Positions 52,888 through 61,244 of a DNA stretch of 64,000 bases are shown in pieces. The notes beneath the pieces were generated by a model. It ran no database searches. It saw nothing but the letters and a program-made list of their open reading frames with translations, and was not told the origin of the DNA. Position 1 is the stretch's first letter; the number at the start of each line of letters is the position of its first letter. Source of the stretch: DASQEH01 sp038237745 (lineage in GTDB: Bacteria > Actinomycetota > Actinomycetes > Propionibacteriales > Nocardioidaceae); NCBI GenBank assembly GCA_038237745.1, contig JBBRYJ010000004.1, positions 161,797-225,796 of the forward strand. Reading direction: 5' to 3'. Both the position numbers and the translations under genes were made by a program.

Positions 52888-53703
52888 ATGGCACGGGGAC
52901 ACTGGCTGCGCCTCGCGGTGATGGCCTTCGCGGCGGTTGCGCTTTCACTTGTCCTGGGTACTGGCCGATCGGCACAGGTGGTGCCGATGGCGACGACAAC
53001 GTCGGGTCCGGTTACCGGAACGAGCGCGAGCATCGCGCCACCGACTGCACACGCAAGGGTTGTCGTGCGCCGTCGCATCGGTACGAGCGTCCGGCAACGT
53101 CCGATCTTCGCCTACCGAGTCGGAAACCCTGGGGCAAGGCTCAAGGCAGTGATCGTCGGGAGTATGCACGGGGACGAACCGGCCGGTGTCGGCGTGGTGA
53201 GGGCGATAATCCGCCGAGCCCCTGTGAGACGGGTAGACATGTGGGTCGTCCCCACGATCAACCCGGACGGGCTCGCCGCCCATACCAGGCAGAATGCCCG
53301 GGGCGTCGACCTCAACAGGAACTGGCGTCACCATTGGGTTCGACAGACCGGCCAGTACGACTCGGGACCGGGGCCGTTCAGCGAACCGGAGACGCGGGCC
53401 ATGAGACGTTTCCTCAACCGCGTGAACCCGGCTCTCGTCGTGTCCTTCCACCAGCCGTTGTACGGCGTTGACTCCGACCAGGTGAAGAACAGGCACCTGA
53501 TGAACCGGCTGGCACGGAACCTGAACCTCCCGAAAGTACCGCTGCGCTGCAACGGCGTCTGTCACGGAACCATGACGGGCTGGTTCAACGCGCGACACCG
53601 AGGGGCGAGCATCACAGTGGAGTTCGGTCATCACCCTTCCCGGGCCTACCTGACCGGCCGGGCGGCCCGCGGCACCGTGCGTGCTGTCCTCGGACGGCTA
53701 TAG
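52888..53703 (+). CDS. Secreted M14-type zinc carboxypeptidase
   Basis: A 271-residue exported protein with a signal anchor ('WLRLAVMAFAAVALSLVLGT') and an M14 catalytic domain from residue 60. Zinc ligands are H and E of 'VGSMHGDEPAGVGVVRAIIR' and H of 'VVSFHQPLYGVD'; 'TINPDGLAAHTRQNARGVDL' and 'NRNWRHHW' give the substrate-binding NPDG/NRN pattern, and the catalytic glutamate is in 'SITVEFGHH'. The short form resembles amidase/murein-tripeptide-type M14 enzymes (MpaA-like), suggesting cell-wall peptide trimming. Confidence 0.85.
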   Translation: MARGHWLRLAVMAFAAVALSLVLGTGRSAQVVPMATTTSGPVTGTSASIAPPTAHARVVVRRRIGTSVRQRPIFAYRVGNPGARLKAVIVGSMHGDEPAGVGVVRAIIRRAPVRRVDMWVVPTINPDGLAAHTRQNARGVDLNRNWRHHWVRQTGQYDSGPGPFSEPETRAMRRFLNRVNPALVVSFHQPLYGVDSDQVKNRHLMNRLARNLNLPKVPLRCNGVCHGTMTGWFNARHRGASITVEFGHHPSRAYLTGRAARGTVRAVLGRL

Positions 53704-53718
53704 GCCGGTCGATAGGCT
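53690..53718 (+). promoter_or_regulatory. Candidate promoter for the aldo/keto reductase gene
   Basis: TCGGAC (53690-53695), a 17-bp spacer and TAGGCT (53713-53718), ending 6 bases before the ATG. The mRNA would be leaderless or nearly so. The -35 box lies in the last codons of the carboxypeptidase gene. Confidence 0.4.
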
Positions 53719-53724
53719 GCCTGC

Positions 53725-54528
53725 ATGACGAATGCGGCCTCGAGCGGTGCCCTTGAGATGGACGTGACCTTGAATGGCGGAAGCGAAATGCCGCTGCTCG
53801 GTTTCGGGACGTGGCAGATCACGGGAAGGGAAGCCGTCGATGCCACCGTGGCGGCTCTCAGGTCCGGTTATCGACACCTGGACACAGCGACGGTCTATGA
53901 GAACGAGGCACAGGTAGGCGAGGCCATCCGCGACAGCGGGGTGTCGCGAGACGACCTGTTCATCACCACGAAGCTTCCTCCCGAGCGCGCCGGCGGCGAG
54001 CTGGAGACCTTGCGAGAGAGCCTGAAGCTGCTCGACACCGACCACGTCGACTTGTGGCTGATCCACTGGCCGCCAGACTCTGGTGTGGGAGCGGACATCT
54101 GGCGTGCTTTCGCCGAAGCTCGAGAGCTTGGCCTGGCAAAGGAGATCGGCGTCAGCAACTATTCTCTCGAGGAGATCGACGAGCTCTCGGCTGCCTCTGG
54201 GGTGCCTCCGGCCGTCAACCAGATCGAGTGGAGCCCGTTGCTCTTCGACGCGAGCCAGCTTGAGGGGCACCGAGAGCGGGGCATCATCCTCGAGGGCTAC
54301 AGCGGCCTACGTGGCGGTGTACTCGACTCGTCCGCGGTGATCGACATCTCCCACCGTAGGGAAGTCACACCGGCGCAGGTAGTCATTCGTTGGCACCTGC
54401 AACACGGGGTTGTCGTCATTCCTAAGTCGCGGAACCCGGACCGTATCCGTGCGAACGCCGACGTGAGCGGGTTCGAGCTTTCCCTCGATGAGATGCAGGC
54501 GCTGGACCGACTCTCCCAGTCGGCTTGA
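53725..54528 (+). CDS. Aldo/keto reductase
   Basis: A 267-residue NADPH-dependent TIM-barrel reductase. The catalytic tetrad is visible: D and Y in 'YRHLDTATVYENEAQVGEAI', K in 'FITTKLPP' and H in 'LWLIHWPPDSG'. 'IGVSNYSLEEIDEL' and 'NQIEWSPLL' are typical of AKR family 5-like bacterial enzymes (2,5-diketogluconate reductase group), and the C-terminus binds the cofactor phosphate ('VVIPKSRNPDRIRAN'). It reduces small carbonyl compounds; the substrate is unknown. Confidence 0.88.
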   Translation: MTNAASSGALEMDVTLNGGSEMPLLGFGTWQITGREAVDATVAALRSGYRHLDTATVYENEAQVGEAIRDSGVSRDDLFITTKLPPERAGGELETLRESLKLLDTDHVDLWLIHWPPDSGVGADIWRAFAEARELGLAKEIGVSNYSLEEIDELSAASGVPPAVNQIEWSPLLFDASQLEGHRERGIILEGYSGLRGGVLDSSAVIDISHRREVTPAQVVIRWHLQHGVVVIPKSRNPDRIRANADVSGFELSLDEMQALDRLSQSA

Positions 54529-55046
54529 CGTACGTGCGGTGACCTCTGGCCGCACACCGATCGCGGCAATACCGTGCCATGGTTCGTCAGTACGTCGGCT
54601 CAGAGAGGTGGGGCAGGATGCGGAGATTGGCAGTAGCAACTGCCGGGTTGCTGACCTGACAGCGATCTCAGGGGCGGCCGCCTTAGCGGGCTCGGCCACT
54701 ACCGCCAGAACTGTCCACATCTGTCATGTCGTGCTTACATCAGATCGCCTCACACAACATCGGCGAGTTCTCGTTCGCCGGCTCCGACAAGGTCAGGGGC
54801 GCGTCACGTCACGAGGTCGTAGGGTTCGACAGCTACACCGACCGATTCTTTCCGGCCGTGCTGTGACTGGTGGTCGTCATCTTCGATCTCACCGTGCACC
54901 CGGGTGCGCGGCGCGGTACTGGCGGCAGCCGATCCTGCCGCGCTCGCCGGTCTGGCGAGCGCATGGTCCCGGAGGAGCGGCGCCTGCTGGGCCCGGCGCC
55001 CACCGAATGAGCTGACGCACCTCGGTACATGGGAGGAGGGACCGCG
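54529..55046. other. Intergenic region, possibly decayed
   Basis: The 518 bp between the aldo/keto reductase and the ApbE gene hold no intact gene. One frame around 54735-54865 reads 'NIGEFSFAGSDKVRGASRHE' and ends at a TGA; I cannot relate it to a family. It may be a remnant, like several other degraded genes in this part of the window. Confidence 0.4.
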
Positions 55047-55829
55047 TCAGTCCCGAGGCACTGCCAACCGTGTCGTTCGCCCATCGGCCCACACCACCAG
55101 CGCGGTCCGGCCCGGCCGGGTGGAGAGCCAGCGGGCGGCGTCGGCTCCCTGGGCGTACGCCGAGGTTGCGTCGATGTCTGCCGACGTCAGGTTCTCCGCG
55201 ATCACGGTCACCGAGGCGATCCCCAGTGGTGGGAGCCCTGTGCGACCGTCCACGAGGTGCTCACCGCGGTGAGCGGTGCCGGAGGTGGCCACGGCGCCAG
55301 TGCGGACCGCTACCGTCGCCACCACTCGCGCAGGGTCGTGGGGGTCCTCGATGCCGATCTGCCAGGCCGGTGTCGGCGGGTCTAGCGTCCGGCAGACCAG
55401 GTCACCGCCCGCCGAGAGACAGAAGTCGGTGTCGTCGAGTTGGCGTAGCGGTACGGTCGCCCGGTCGACGGCCCAGCCCTTCACGACGGCACTGGGATCG
55501 AGCGTGTGCCGCCCGTCCGGTCCACGCAACTGCATCGTGAAGGCCCCGTCGCTGTCATGCTCGGCCTGTGTGCCCAGCTCGAGGACCTCGCCGACCTCGG
55601 GCGGGCAGTCGGCGAGCTGGACCTCACCGCGACCAAGTCGGGAAATGAACGAGTCAGGTCGGTAGGTGCTGAAGATCTGATCTGCGCCATGGATCGCAGC
55701 CATGGCTTCGGCCCATGCCTCGTGGCCACTGCGCCTGCCAGCGTGGCGCCCGCGCATCGCCAGACTGATAGGCATCCCCATGGCGTGCGCGACCTCACGG
55801 TGCAGCGGCAACGTGGCGGCGGTGTTCAC
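55047..55829 (-). CDS. apbE: FAD:protein FMN transferase
   Basis: ApbE attaches FMN covalently to a threonine or serine of partner proteins. The 260-residue protein shows 'VAHAMGMPISLAMRG', 'ADQIFSTYRPDSFISRLGRG', 'DPSAVVKGWAVDRA', 'CLSAGGDLVCR' and 'GTAHRGEHLVDGRTGLPPLG', the conserved FAD- and Mg-binding blocks. The GTG start overlaps the stop of the upstream FMN-binding gene (GTGA), so enzyme and substrate are coupled. It lacks a signal peptide and lipobox, so it probably works in the cytoplasm before export. Confidence 0.88.
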   Translation of the reverse strand: MNTAATLPLHREVAHAMGMPISLAMRGRHAGRRSGHEAWAEAMAAIHGADQIFSTYRPDSFISRLGRGEVQLADCPPEVGEVLELGTQAEHDSDGAFTMQLRGPDGRHTLDPSAVVKGWAVDRATVPLRQLDDTDFCLSAGGDLVCRTLDPPTPAWQIGIEDPHDPARVVATVAVRTGAVATSGTAHRGEHLVDGRTGLPPLGIASVTVIAENLTSADIDATSAYAQGADAARWLSTRPGRTALVVWADGRTTRLAVPRD

Positions 55830-56356
55830 GCCCCCGCCTGGTCGAGGGCACTCTGCAAGGACTGAAGGTAGCCGCCGCTGGTCAGGGTGGCGCCGCTGAC
55901 CATGTCGATCCGGGCACTTTGGGCATTCAGGGTCTCCTTGACGAGGATCGGGAGGGCGTAGCCGTTGACCTGCTGGTCGTAGGAGTTGGTGTGCGGGTAC
56001 TGGATGACCGACACCGAGCTGATCGAACCGTTCTTGGTGGTGACCTGGACCTGGACCGGTCCCCACTGAGTCGCGACCGCATTACCGGTGAACGTCTGCG
56101 TCGCGCTTTGGTTCGCGCCGGTCCCGCCCCCTCCGGAGCCTCCGCTGCCTCCGGAACCAGAGCCGGAACTGGCCGACCCCGAAGCGGAGCTGCCGGATCC
56201 CGGCCCTGAGCCGGAACTGTGACTCGACGTCTGAGGTGAGGTTCCGGTCACTGGAGTCTGCGTCGTGTTTAGAGCCCCCGAGGTCGACGTGCGGTAGCCG
56301 AAGAGAAGCACGAGAACCGAGAGCGTGGCAGCCAGCCAGAGAATGATGCGCTTCAC
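55826..56356 (-). CDS. FMN-binding domain protein, membrane-anchored
   Basis: A 176-residue protein starting at the GTG at 56356. A single N-terminal membrane segment ('IILWLAATLSVLVLLFGY') is followed by a Ser/Gly/Thr-rich linker of about 70 residues and an FMN-binding domain ('WGPVQVQVTTKNGSISSVSV'). The flavinylation site is the final threonine pair in 'DMVSGATLTSGGYLQSLQSA', which fits the D/S-G-A-T-x-T motif used by ApbE. Exposed outside the membrane, it could carry electrons from the reductase gene upstream. Part of a three-gene operon. Confidence 0.85.
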   Translation of the reverse strand: MKRIILWLAATLSVLVLLFGYRTSTSGALNTTQTPVTGTSPQTSSHSSGSGPGSGSSASGSASSGSGSGGSGGSGGGGTGANQSATQTFTGNAVATQWGPVQVQVTTKNGSISSVSVIQYPHTNSYDQQVNGYALPILVKETLNAQSARIDMVSGATLTSGGYLQSLQSALDQAGA

Positions 56357-56360
56357 CGGG

Positions 56361-57770
56361 TCACCACCGAAACGTTTCGACGTGGAACTGCTCGGGAGGT
56401 ACCCCGGCGCCGGCGCATGAGCGTCCAACGCTCTCGGTCCACGCGTCCGGGCCGCAGACGTAGACGTCGCGGTAGGCGATGTCGGGTACCCAGAAGAGAA
56501 GGGCCGTCAGGTCGTCGGCGGGCCCGATCCCGTCGCCCAGCCACGACTGAGGCGATCGGCGACGTCCGGGCAGGTAGATCGCCTGAAGCCCCCGTGAACG
56601 TCCCAGCGCCTCCACCTCCCGTTGGAACAGCGGACGTTCGCTGTATCGCTGGAGCAGGACTGCGTCCCCGTGCGCGTAGTCGAGGCCTTCGGCCAGGGAA
56701 CGCAGGGGCGTGACCCCGACCCCTGCCCCGATGAGCGCGATCCGGTCGCGGGTGCGTGCGCGGGGGCTCAGTCGGCCGTAGGGGCCCTCGATGAGGACCC
56801 GAGTGCCTCGACGCACGCGGCGGAGGTCGGCGCTGCCGTCCCCGAGTGCCTTGACGCTGATCCGCAGGCTTCGGCCGTTCGGATGGGCCGAGAGCGAGTA
56901 AGGGTGCGCTCGCGTCCAGCCCTCTCCGTTCAGGAAGCGCCACAGGAAGAACTGGCCTGGCTCGGTGCCTAGCCGGTCGAGCCGGCGTCCCTCGACGTAC
57001 ACCGAGACAACACCGTCGCCCTCGTGGACGAGCGAGCTGACTCGCAGCCGGTGCCGAAGGTTACGCCACACAGGTAGGGCTATCCGCCAGACGATGACAG
57101 CCCCGGCCGCTGCGGCCCACAGTCCCCACCAGAAGAAGGTCGCCGCTGTGGACGTGACGAACGCGCGTCCGTTCCACAGCTGGTGCGGCAGTGCGAGCCC
57201 CACGCCCAGGTAGGCATAGAGGTGCAGAAGGTGCCATGACTCGTAGCGGAGGCGGGCACGGGCCATCCTTATGCTCGTGACGACCACCATGACCATCGCG
57301 AGAGTTCCGGCCAGCGCCAGCAACATGCCCGGATAGTTGACCGACAGATCCCAGAATCTCGCAGGGGTGCTCGCCAAATTTCCGGCTGAGTAGCCCCAGG
57401 TGATGAAGACGATGTGGGCGACCATCAGGTTGAAGGAGGTGAAGCCGATCAACCGGTGCAGGACAGCGAGACGGTCCTGGCCGAACGCACCTTCCAGTAC
57501 CGGCACCCGCGCCATCAAGAGGACCTGGACGAGCAACAGATCGGAGGCCAGCAGGCCCATGATCCGCCCGAGCGACGTGAGGCCAGAGGTCCAGCCTCCC
57601 AGGTCCTGGAGACCGCCGTCGGCCACCCACCAGTACGTGACGAGCAGCAGACTCAACCACAGAGCCATACCGGCGGCGAAGCGGACTCCGTCGTCGATCC
57701 GGGACCGCCGGTGGCGGCTCGGGTGTGGAGACGCCGCATCCATCGCGAGGGTCGCCTGAACGGCGGTCAT
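56361..57770 (-). CDS. Ferric reductase-like transmembrane flavin reductase
   Basis: A 469-residue membrane oxidoreductase. Six to seven membrane segments include heme-ligand candidates H in 'LAVLHRLIGFTSFNLMVAHI' and 'SWHLLHLYAYLGVGLALPHQ' (ferric reductase-like b-heme domain). The C-terminal half is a ferredoxin-NADP reductase type unit with the FAD motif 'RAHPYSLSAHPNG', 'VLIEGPYGRLSP' and the nucleotide motif 'IALIGAGVGVTPLRSLAEG', ending 'DVYVCGPDAWTESVG'. It passes electrons from NAD(P)H across the membrane, here probably to the flavinylated partner. ATG at 57770 overlaps the end of a nine-codon leader ORF by 4 bp; no ribosome site of its own is visible. Confidence 0.85.
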   Translation of the reverse strand: MTAVQATLAMDAASPHPSRHRRSRIDDGVRFAAGMALWLSLLLVTYWWVADGGLQDLGGWTSGLTSLGRIMGLLASDLLLVQVLLMARVPVLEGAFGQDRLAVLHRLIGFTSFNLMVAHIVFITWGYSAGNLASTPARFWDLSVNYPGMLLALAGTLAMVMVVVTSIRMARARLRYESWHLLHLYAYLGVGLALPHQLWNGRAFVTSTAATFFWWGLWAAAAGAVIVWRIALPVWRNLRHRLRVSSLVHEGDGVVSVYVEGRRLDRLGTEPGQFFLWRFLNGEGWTRAHPYSLSAHPNGRSLRISVKALGDGSADLRRVRRGTRVLIEGPYGRLSPRARTRDRIALIGAGVGVTPLRSLAEGLDYAHGDAVLLQRYSERPLFQREVEALGRSRGLQAIYLPGRRRSPQSWLGDGIGPADDLTALLFWVPDIAYRDVYVCGPDAWTESVGRSCAGAGVPPEQFHVETFRW

Positions 57771-57796
57771 GGGCGACCTGGTGGCCGGTAGGTCAT
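57767..57796 (-). CDS. Nine-codon leader ORF coupled to the flavin reductase
   Basis: ATG at 57796, preceded by GGAGAGGAGGACCGC (the only good ribosome site in this promoter region), encodes M-T-Y-R-P-P-G-R-P and stops at TGA overlapping the reductase ATG (ATGA). Such an arrangement means the reductase is translated by re-initiation after this peptide. The Pro-rich sequence could stall the ribosome and regulate the operon. Too short to support coding by statistics; the spacing and overlap are the evidence. Confidence 0.5.
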   Translation of the reverse strand: MTYRPPGRP

Positions 57797-58022
57797 GCGG
57801 TCCTCCTCTCCCCAAACACTTATGGTGGAGGCACCGCATGAAAAGTCGGTGTGCCGGACCTGTGCGTCCGCTGTGTATCACCGACGATTCGACGTCCCAC
57901 CCGGTCAGGTGCGCCACGCCTGGAAAGCAGACCCCGCTCGAGGAGCCGGTCTGGTGCCCGGGAATCCTGGGGAAATAGAAGCGGTGAACGCAATCCCCTA
58001 GCCGCGTCGGGTCGGCGGCTGG

Positions 58023-58418
58023 TCAGAAGCTGTCGCCGGTACGCCAGGCCATCTCCTGCAGGACCAGCGAGTTGCCGTCCGGGTCGGCGAACCGTGCGTA
58101 CCTCACGCCGCCGCCTACATCTTCGACGTCTCCGACCGACACGCCGCGGGAGGCCAGCTCGTCACGAGCCTGCTCGATGTCGGCGACGACCAGGTGGAGG
58201 CCCTTGACCGTGCCGGGGGTCATGGATGAGATGTCAGGCAGCCCGGTGCCGATGACGATGGAACAGGCCGAGCCGGGCGGGGTCAGCTGGACCACGCGGA
58301 CTCCTTCGGCGGGCTGGACGTCGACATCCAGTACGAATCCCAACTGGTCGGTGTAGAAGGCCTTGGCGCTGTCGACGTCGGTGACGGGCAGCGGTACGAG
58401 TTCGAGCTTCATGTTCAT
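58023..58418 (-). CDS. Glyoxalase/VOC superfamily protein
   Basis: A 131-residue single-domain vicinal oxygen chelate protein: 'LPVTDVDSAKAFYTDQLGFV' in the first beta-alpha-beta unit, 'GLHLVVADIEQARDELASRG' and 'YARFADPDGNSLVLQEMAW' in the second. Candidate metal ligands are H in 'GLHLVV' and E near the end. Relatives include glyoxalases and resistance proteins; no substrate can be given. ATG start with AAGGAG 5 bases upstream. Confidence 0.85.
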   Translation of the reverse strand: MNMKLELVPLPVTDVDSAKAFYTDQLGFVLDVDVQPAEGVRVVQLTPPGSACSIVIGTGLPDISSMTPGTVKGLHLVVADIEQARDELASRGVSVGDVEDVGGGVRYARFADPDGNSLVLQEMAWRTGDSF

Positions 58419-58456
58419 GGCGTCTCCTTGCTGGTGTTTCGTCGGTGGCGTGGCAC

Positions 58457-59122
58457 TCAGGGATGGAGGCCGTGCTGGTGGGCGAAGACGACGACCTGCA
58501 CCCGGTCGCGGAGGTCGAGCTTTCGGAGGATGCTTCCGACGTGCGTCTTGACTGTCGACTCGCTGACGTAGATCTGCTTGGCGATCTCAGTGTTGCTCAT
58601 GCCTCGTCCGACAAGCATCAGCACCTCTGTCTCCTTGTCCGTGAGTGTCGCGTACGCCGCTGGGACCGGTAAGCGCGACCTGAAGTCTCCGTCGAGAAGC
58701 TTGTGGAGGTCGTCGGGAGCCAGGACGGCGTTCCCGGCATGGACGGTCCGGATCGCGGCCCGGAGGTGTTCCGGCGTGATGTCCTTCAGCAGGAAGCCGC
58801 TGGCTCCGTATCGGATCGCCCTGGCGGCTCGGTCGTCGAGGCTGAAGGTGGTGAGCACGATGACGCGGACCGGCTGGGTCCTGCGGGCTGCCGACTGTGG
58901 CGCGAAGATCAGCCGGGTGGCCTCGACGCCGTCCATCTCGGGCATCCTGATGTCCATCAGGACGATGTCGGCGGTGTTGTGCTCGACCAGCCGGACGGCG
59001 TCACGCCCTGTACTTGCCTGACCGACCACAACCATGTCCGGCTGCGCATCGATGATGATCGCGAGGCCGGAGCGGAAGAGCTCTTGGTCGTCGACCAGCA
59101 GCACCCGGATCTGGTCGTTCAC
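58457..59122 (-). CDS. NarL/FixJ-type response regulator
   Basis: A 221-residue regulator. The receiver domain begins 'RVLLVDDQELFRSGLAIIID' with phosphorylation site D57 in 'ADIVLMDIRMPEMDG' and K in 'GFLLKDITPEHL'. The LuxR-type helix-turn-helix is at the C-terminus ('LTDKETEVLMLVGRGMSNTE', 'YVSESTVKTHVGSIL'). Its GTG overlaps the stop of the upstream kinase gene (GTGA), the usual operon layout, but that kinase is now broken, so the regulator may be orphaned or act through other phosphodonors. Confidence 0.9.
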   Translation of the reverse strand: MNDQIRVLLVDDQELFRSGLAIIIDAQPDMVVVGQASTGRDAVRLVEHNTADIVLMDIRMPEMDGVEATRLIFAPQSAARRTQPVRVIVLTTFSLDDRAARAIRYGASGFLLKDITPEHLRAAIRTVHAGNAVLAPDDLHKLLDGDFRSRLPVPAAYATLTDKETEVLMLVGRGMSNTEIAKQIYVSESTVKTHVGSILRKLDLRDRVQVVVFAHQHGLHP

Positions 59123-60113
59123 TCGACGGCTGCCGATGGACGCAGCGGCAGCCAGGCTGTGGCCGAGTGGACCAGGCCCGTCTCTGACCCGGTGTCGCGG
59201 AGAACTCCAGGCGCCCCCCGACGGCACTGAGACGTCGGTACATCCCCGGGACGCCCAGTCCAAGGTGCTGGGCTGGGGCGTGCTCCTGTCGCCATGCTTG
59301 AGAGCGTTGGTCAGCATCTCCTGAAGCACATGAAAGGCGACCATGTCCAACTCTGGAGGGAAGCGGGCGGGGTGACCCGTGCACCCGAGACCGTACGTCG
59401 TTGCCGGCAGACCGGACGCCCTGGACGAGAGAGTCCATCCCGCCGGACGGGCGCAACACGCTCTGGGTCGGGTCTGGTGGCGATGACAGCACTGTGCGTA
59501 CATCGCCCAGCGACTGGCGGGCTGAGGTCGAGATGTTGGCCATCGCAGCCCTGATCCTGTGGAGGTCCTTGTCGGGCATGAACTGCGCCGAGTCTGCCTG
59601 CGCCAGAATGACGGCCAACGAGTGACCCACCACATCGTGGACGTCACGTGCCAGCCGGGCCTGCTCGGCGCGCACCTGCGCGATCTCCTGCGAGCGGGCG
59701 GCCTCGATCTCGGCTCTCTCTCGCTCTGCTCTGACGCGGCGGAACTGGTGGCTCATCCGGAGCAGCAGACCCAGCACCCACGGGCCGGCAAGGAGCAAAA
59801 GCGTCATCAGGAATGCAGTCGCCAGGCTCACCCTGGCGACTGCGGAAGGGAGGATCGACGTTTCGAGACCGCCCAGGGCCGGTGTGCCACGGGCTCGGAC
59901 GTACAGCAGGGCGATCGCCGATCCCAGCGGGATGGACAGGCCGCTAGCCCACAGCGTGATCAGACTCCCATAGCGCGCAGCGCCATACGACACGATGACG
60001 ACGCTCACCTGGACGAAGGCGATGTCGAGGCCAGCGGAGACCTGAAGGACCGACGAGAGCCACACCAGTCCAAGGGCCATGCCGGGCGCGAGGCGGTAGG
60101 AACCCGCTGCCAC
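59119..60113 (-). pseudogene. Frameshifted sensor histidine kinase (NarL-type partner)
   Basis: The N-terminal part (60113 to about 59400) encodes membrane segments and the dimerisation/phosphoacceptor box 'ARLARDVHDVVGHSLAVILA'. Then the frame changes: 'ARFPPELDMVAFHVLQEMLT' and NALKHG (the ATP-binding N-box) are read in a second frame, 'GLGVPGMYRRLSAVGGRLEF' (G2 box) is back in the first, and the final 'HSATAWLPLRPSAAVE' is in the third, ending at the TGA that overlaps the regulator start. The DxG box between N-box and G2 is gone. At least three frame changes and a deletion destroy the ATPase domain. The original start may lie upstream of 60113. Confidence 0.75.
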
Positions 60114-60432
60114 AGCAACCAGAACGGCGATCGGGACCGAGCGGAGAATGATCGTCGACTCTGGGAGTCCGGAGCCGCTCGCCTCCCATACCCCGAAGGC
60201 ACCGACCGCTACCCCGAGCGCCAGGTCGGGCCAGGGCAGGCGCGGAGCAGCGATGACGGACCCCCTACCTGGCCGTGATGTGGTGACCCCGTAATGGAAC
60301 CACGCCTGGACCGCCGCGAAGTCAGATCGGCAACGCTAGTAAGCCGCGAGCCGCGCTCCATCCACCCAGGGTGCCCACATGGGGTACCTGAGGTGAATGC
60401 CGCCCCTGCCGAGCGCTTCCTAGAGTCGATCT

Positions 60433-61071
60433 GTGATCGACCTCGTCAATCCTCCACCCACTCACGACGAACGCGTCGCGGGACTAGGAGCGCCGACCGT
60501 CCTTGCCGTGACACTGGTTGCCAGCGCGTTGCTGGGCGGCTCACCCAGTTGGGCCAGAGCTACCTTCCCGGTTGGCTGCACAGCCTGAGCAACTCTGGTG
60601 CACCGTGGGTGCTCATAGCGGTGGGACTCTCACTCCTTTGTCGCACGCCGCGGACGGCCGTGTTCGGCGGCGTGCTGTGCTTTGCCGGGCTGGAGTCCGG
60701 CTACGTCTTCGTGGCCGCCCTACGAGGCTTCGCATCCTCGTGGACGTCCGTGGCATTCTGGCTCGCGGCAGCTGCTGTCTTCGGACCTCTGGCTGGCTTG
60801 ACCAGCCAGGCCCTACGCGCCGGCCGTCGGCCCTGGAACGCATTGGGAGGCGGTCTGGTCGCAGGAATCGTGAGTGGCGAAGGACTGGTGGCGTACCTGA
60901 CCGTCCGTGACACCACCAACCCCGACTACTGGATCGGGCAGATGGGGCGTGGGCGTGCTCGTGTTGGTGGTCGTGGGGCGGCCGAGTAGTCCCGGGTGGG
61001 CTCTGCTCTCCTTCATGCTCGGTGTCGTTGGACTTCATGCGACGCGCCTCTTACCGATCTTCGGAGCATGA
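60433..61071 (+). pseudogene. Frameshifted DUF6518-like membrane protein
   Basis: The gene begins in one frame (GTG 60433, 'VLAVTLVASALLGG'), shifts near 60540 into another for the main part ('LTQLGQSYLPGWLHSLSNSG', 'FWLAAAAVFGPLAGLTSQAL'), and shifts back near 60945 for the terminal membrane segment ('WALLSFMLGVVGLHATRLLP', stop 61069-61071). The conserved pattern (LTQLGQ, NSGAPW, FGPLAGL, GEGL) fits DUF6518-type membrane proteins. The two shifts cancel, so either a scrambled stretch or two assembly errors is possible. Confidence 0.6.
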
Positions 61072-61244
61072 CAGGGGTGGCCTCATCGCGCCGCCTCGGC
61101 GGACCCAGGTCAGCTGCGCACCCGCGCAGTCGTACCTCGATCGTTCCGAGGACTGCCAGAACGACGCTCCGTGGCATAAGGATGAACGGCGACGGCGCGC
61201 GGGCAGGTCTCAGACAGCGCAGACCCGATGTCGCAGAACCACCC

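Noticed and set aside
54735..54865. A small gene reading 'NIGEFSFAGSDKVRGASRHE'
   Set aside because: No start codon with a ribosome site, ends at an early stop, and no family match; recorded only as possible remnant.
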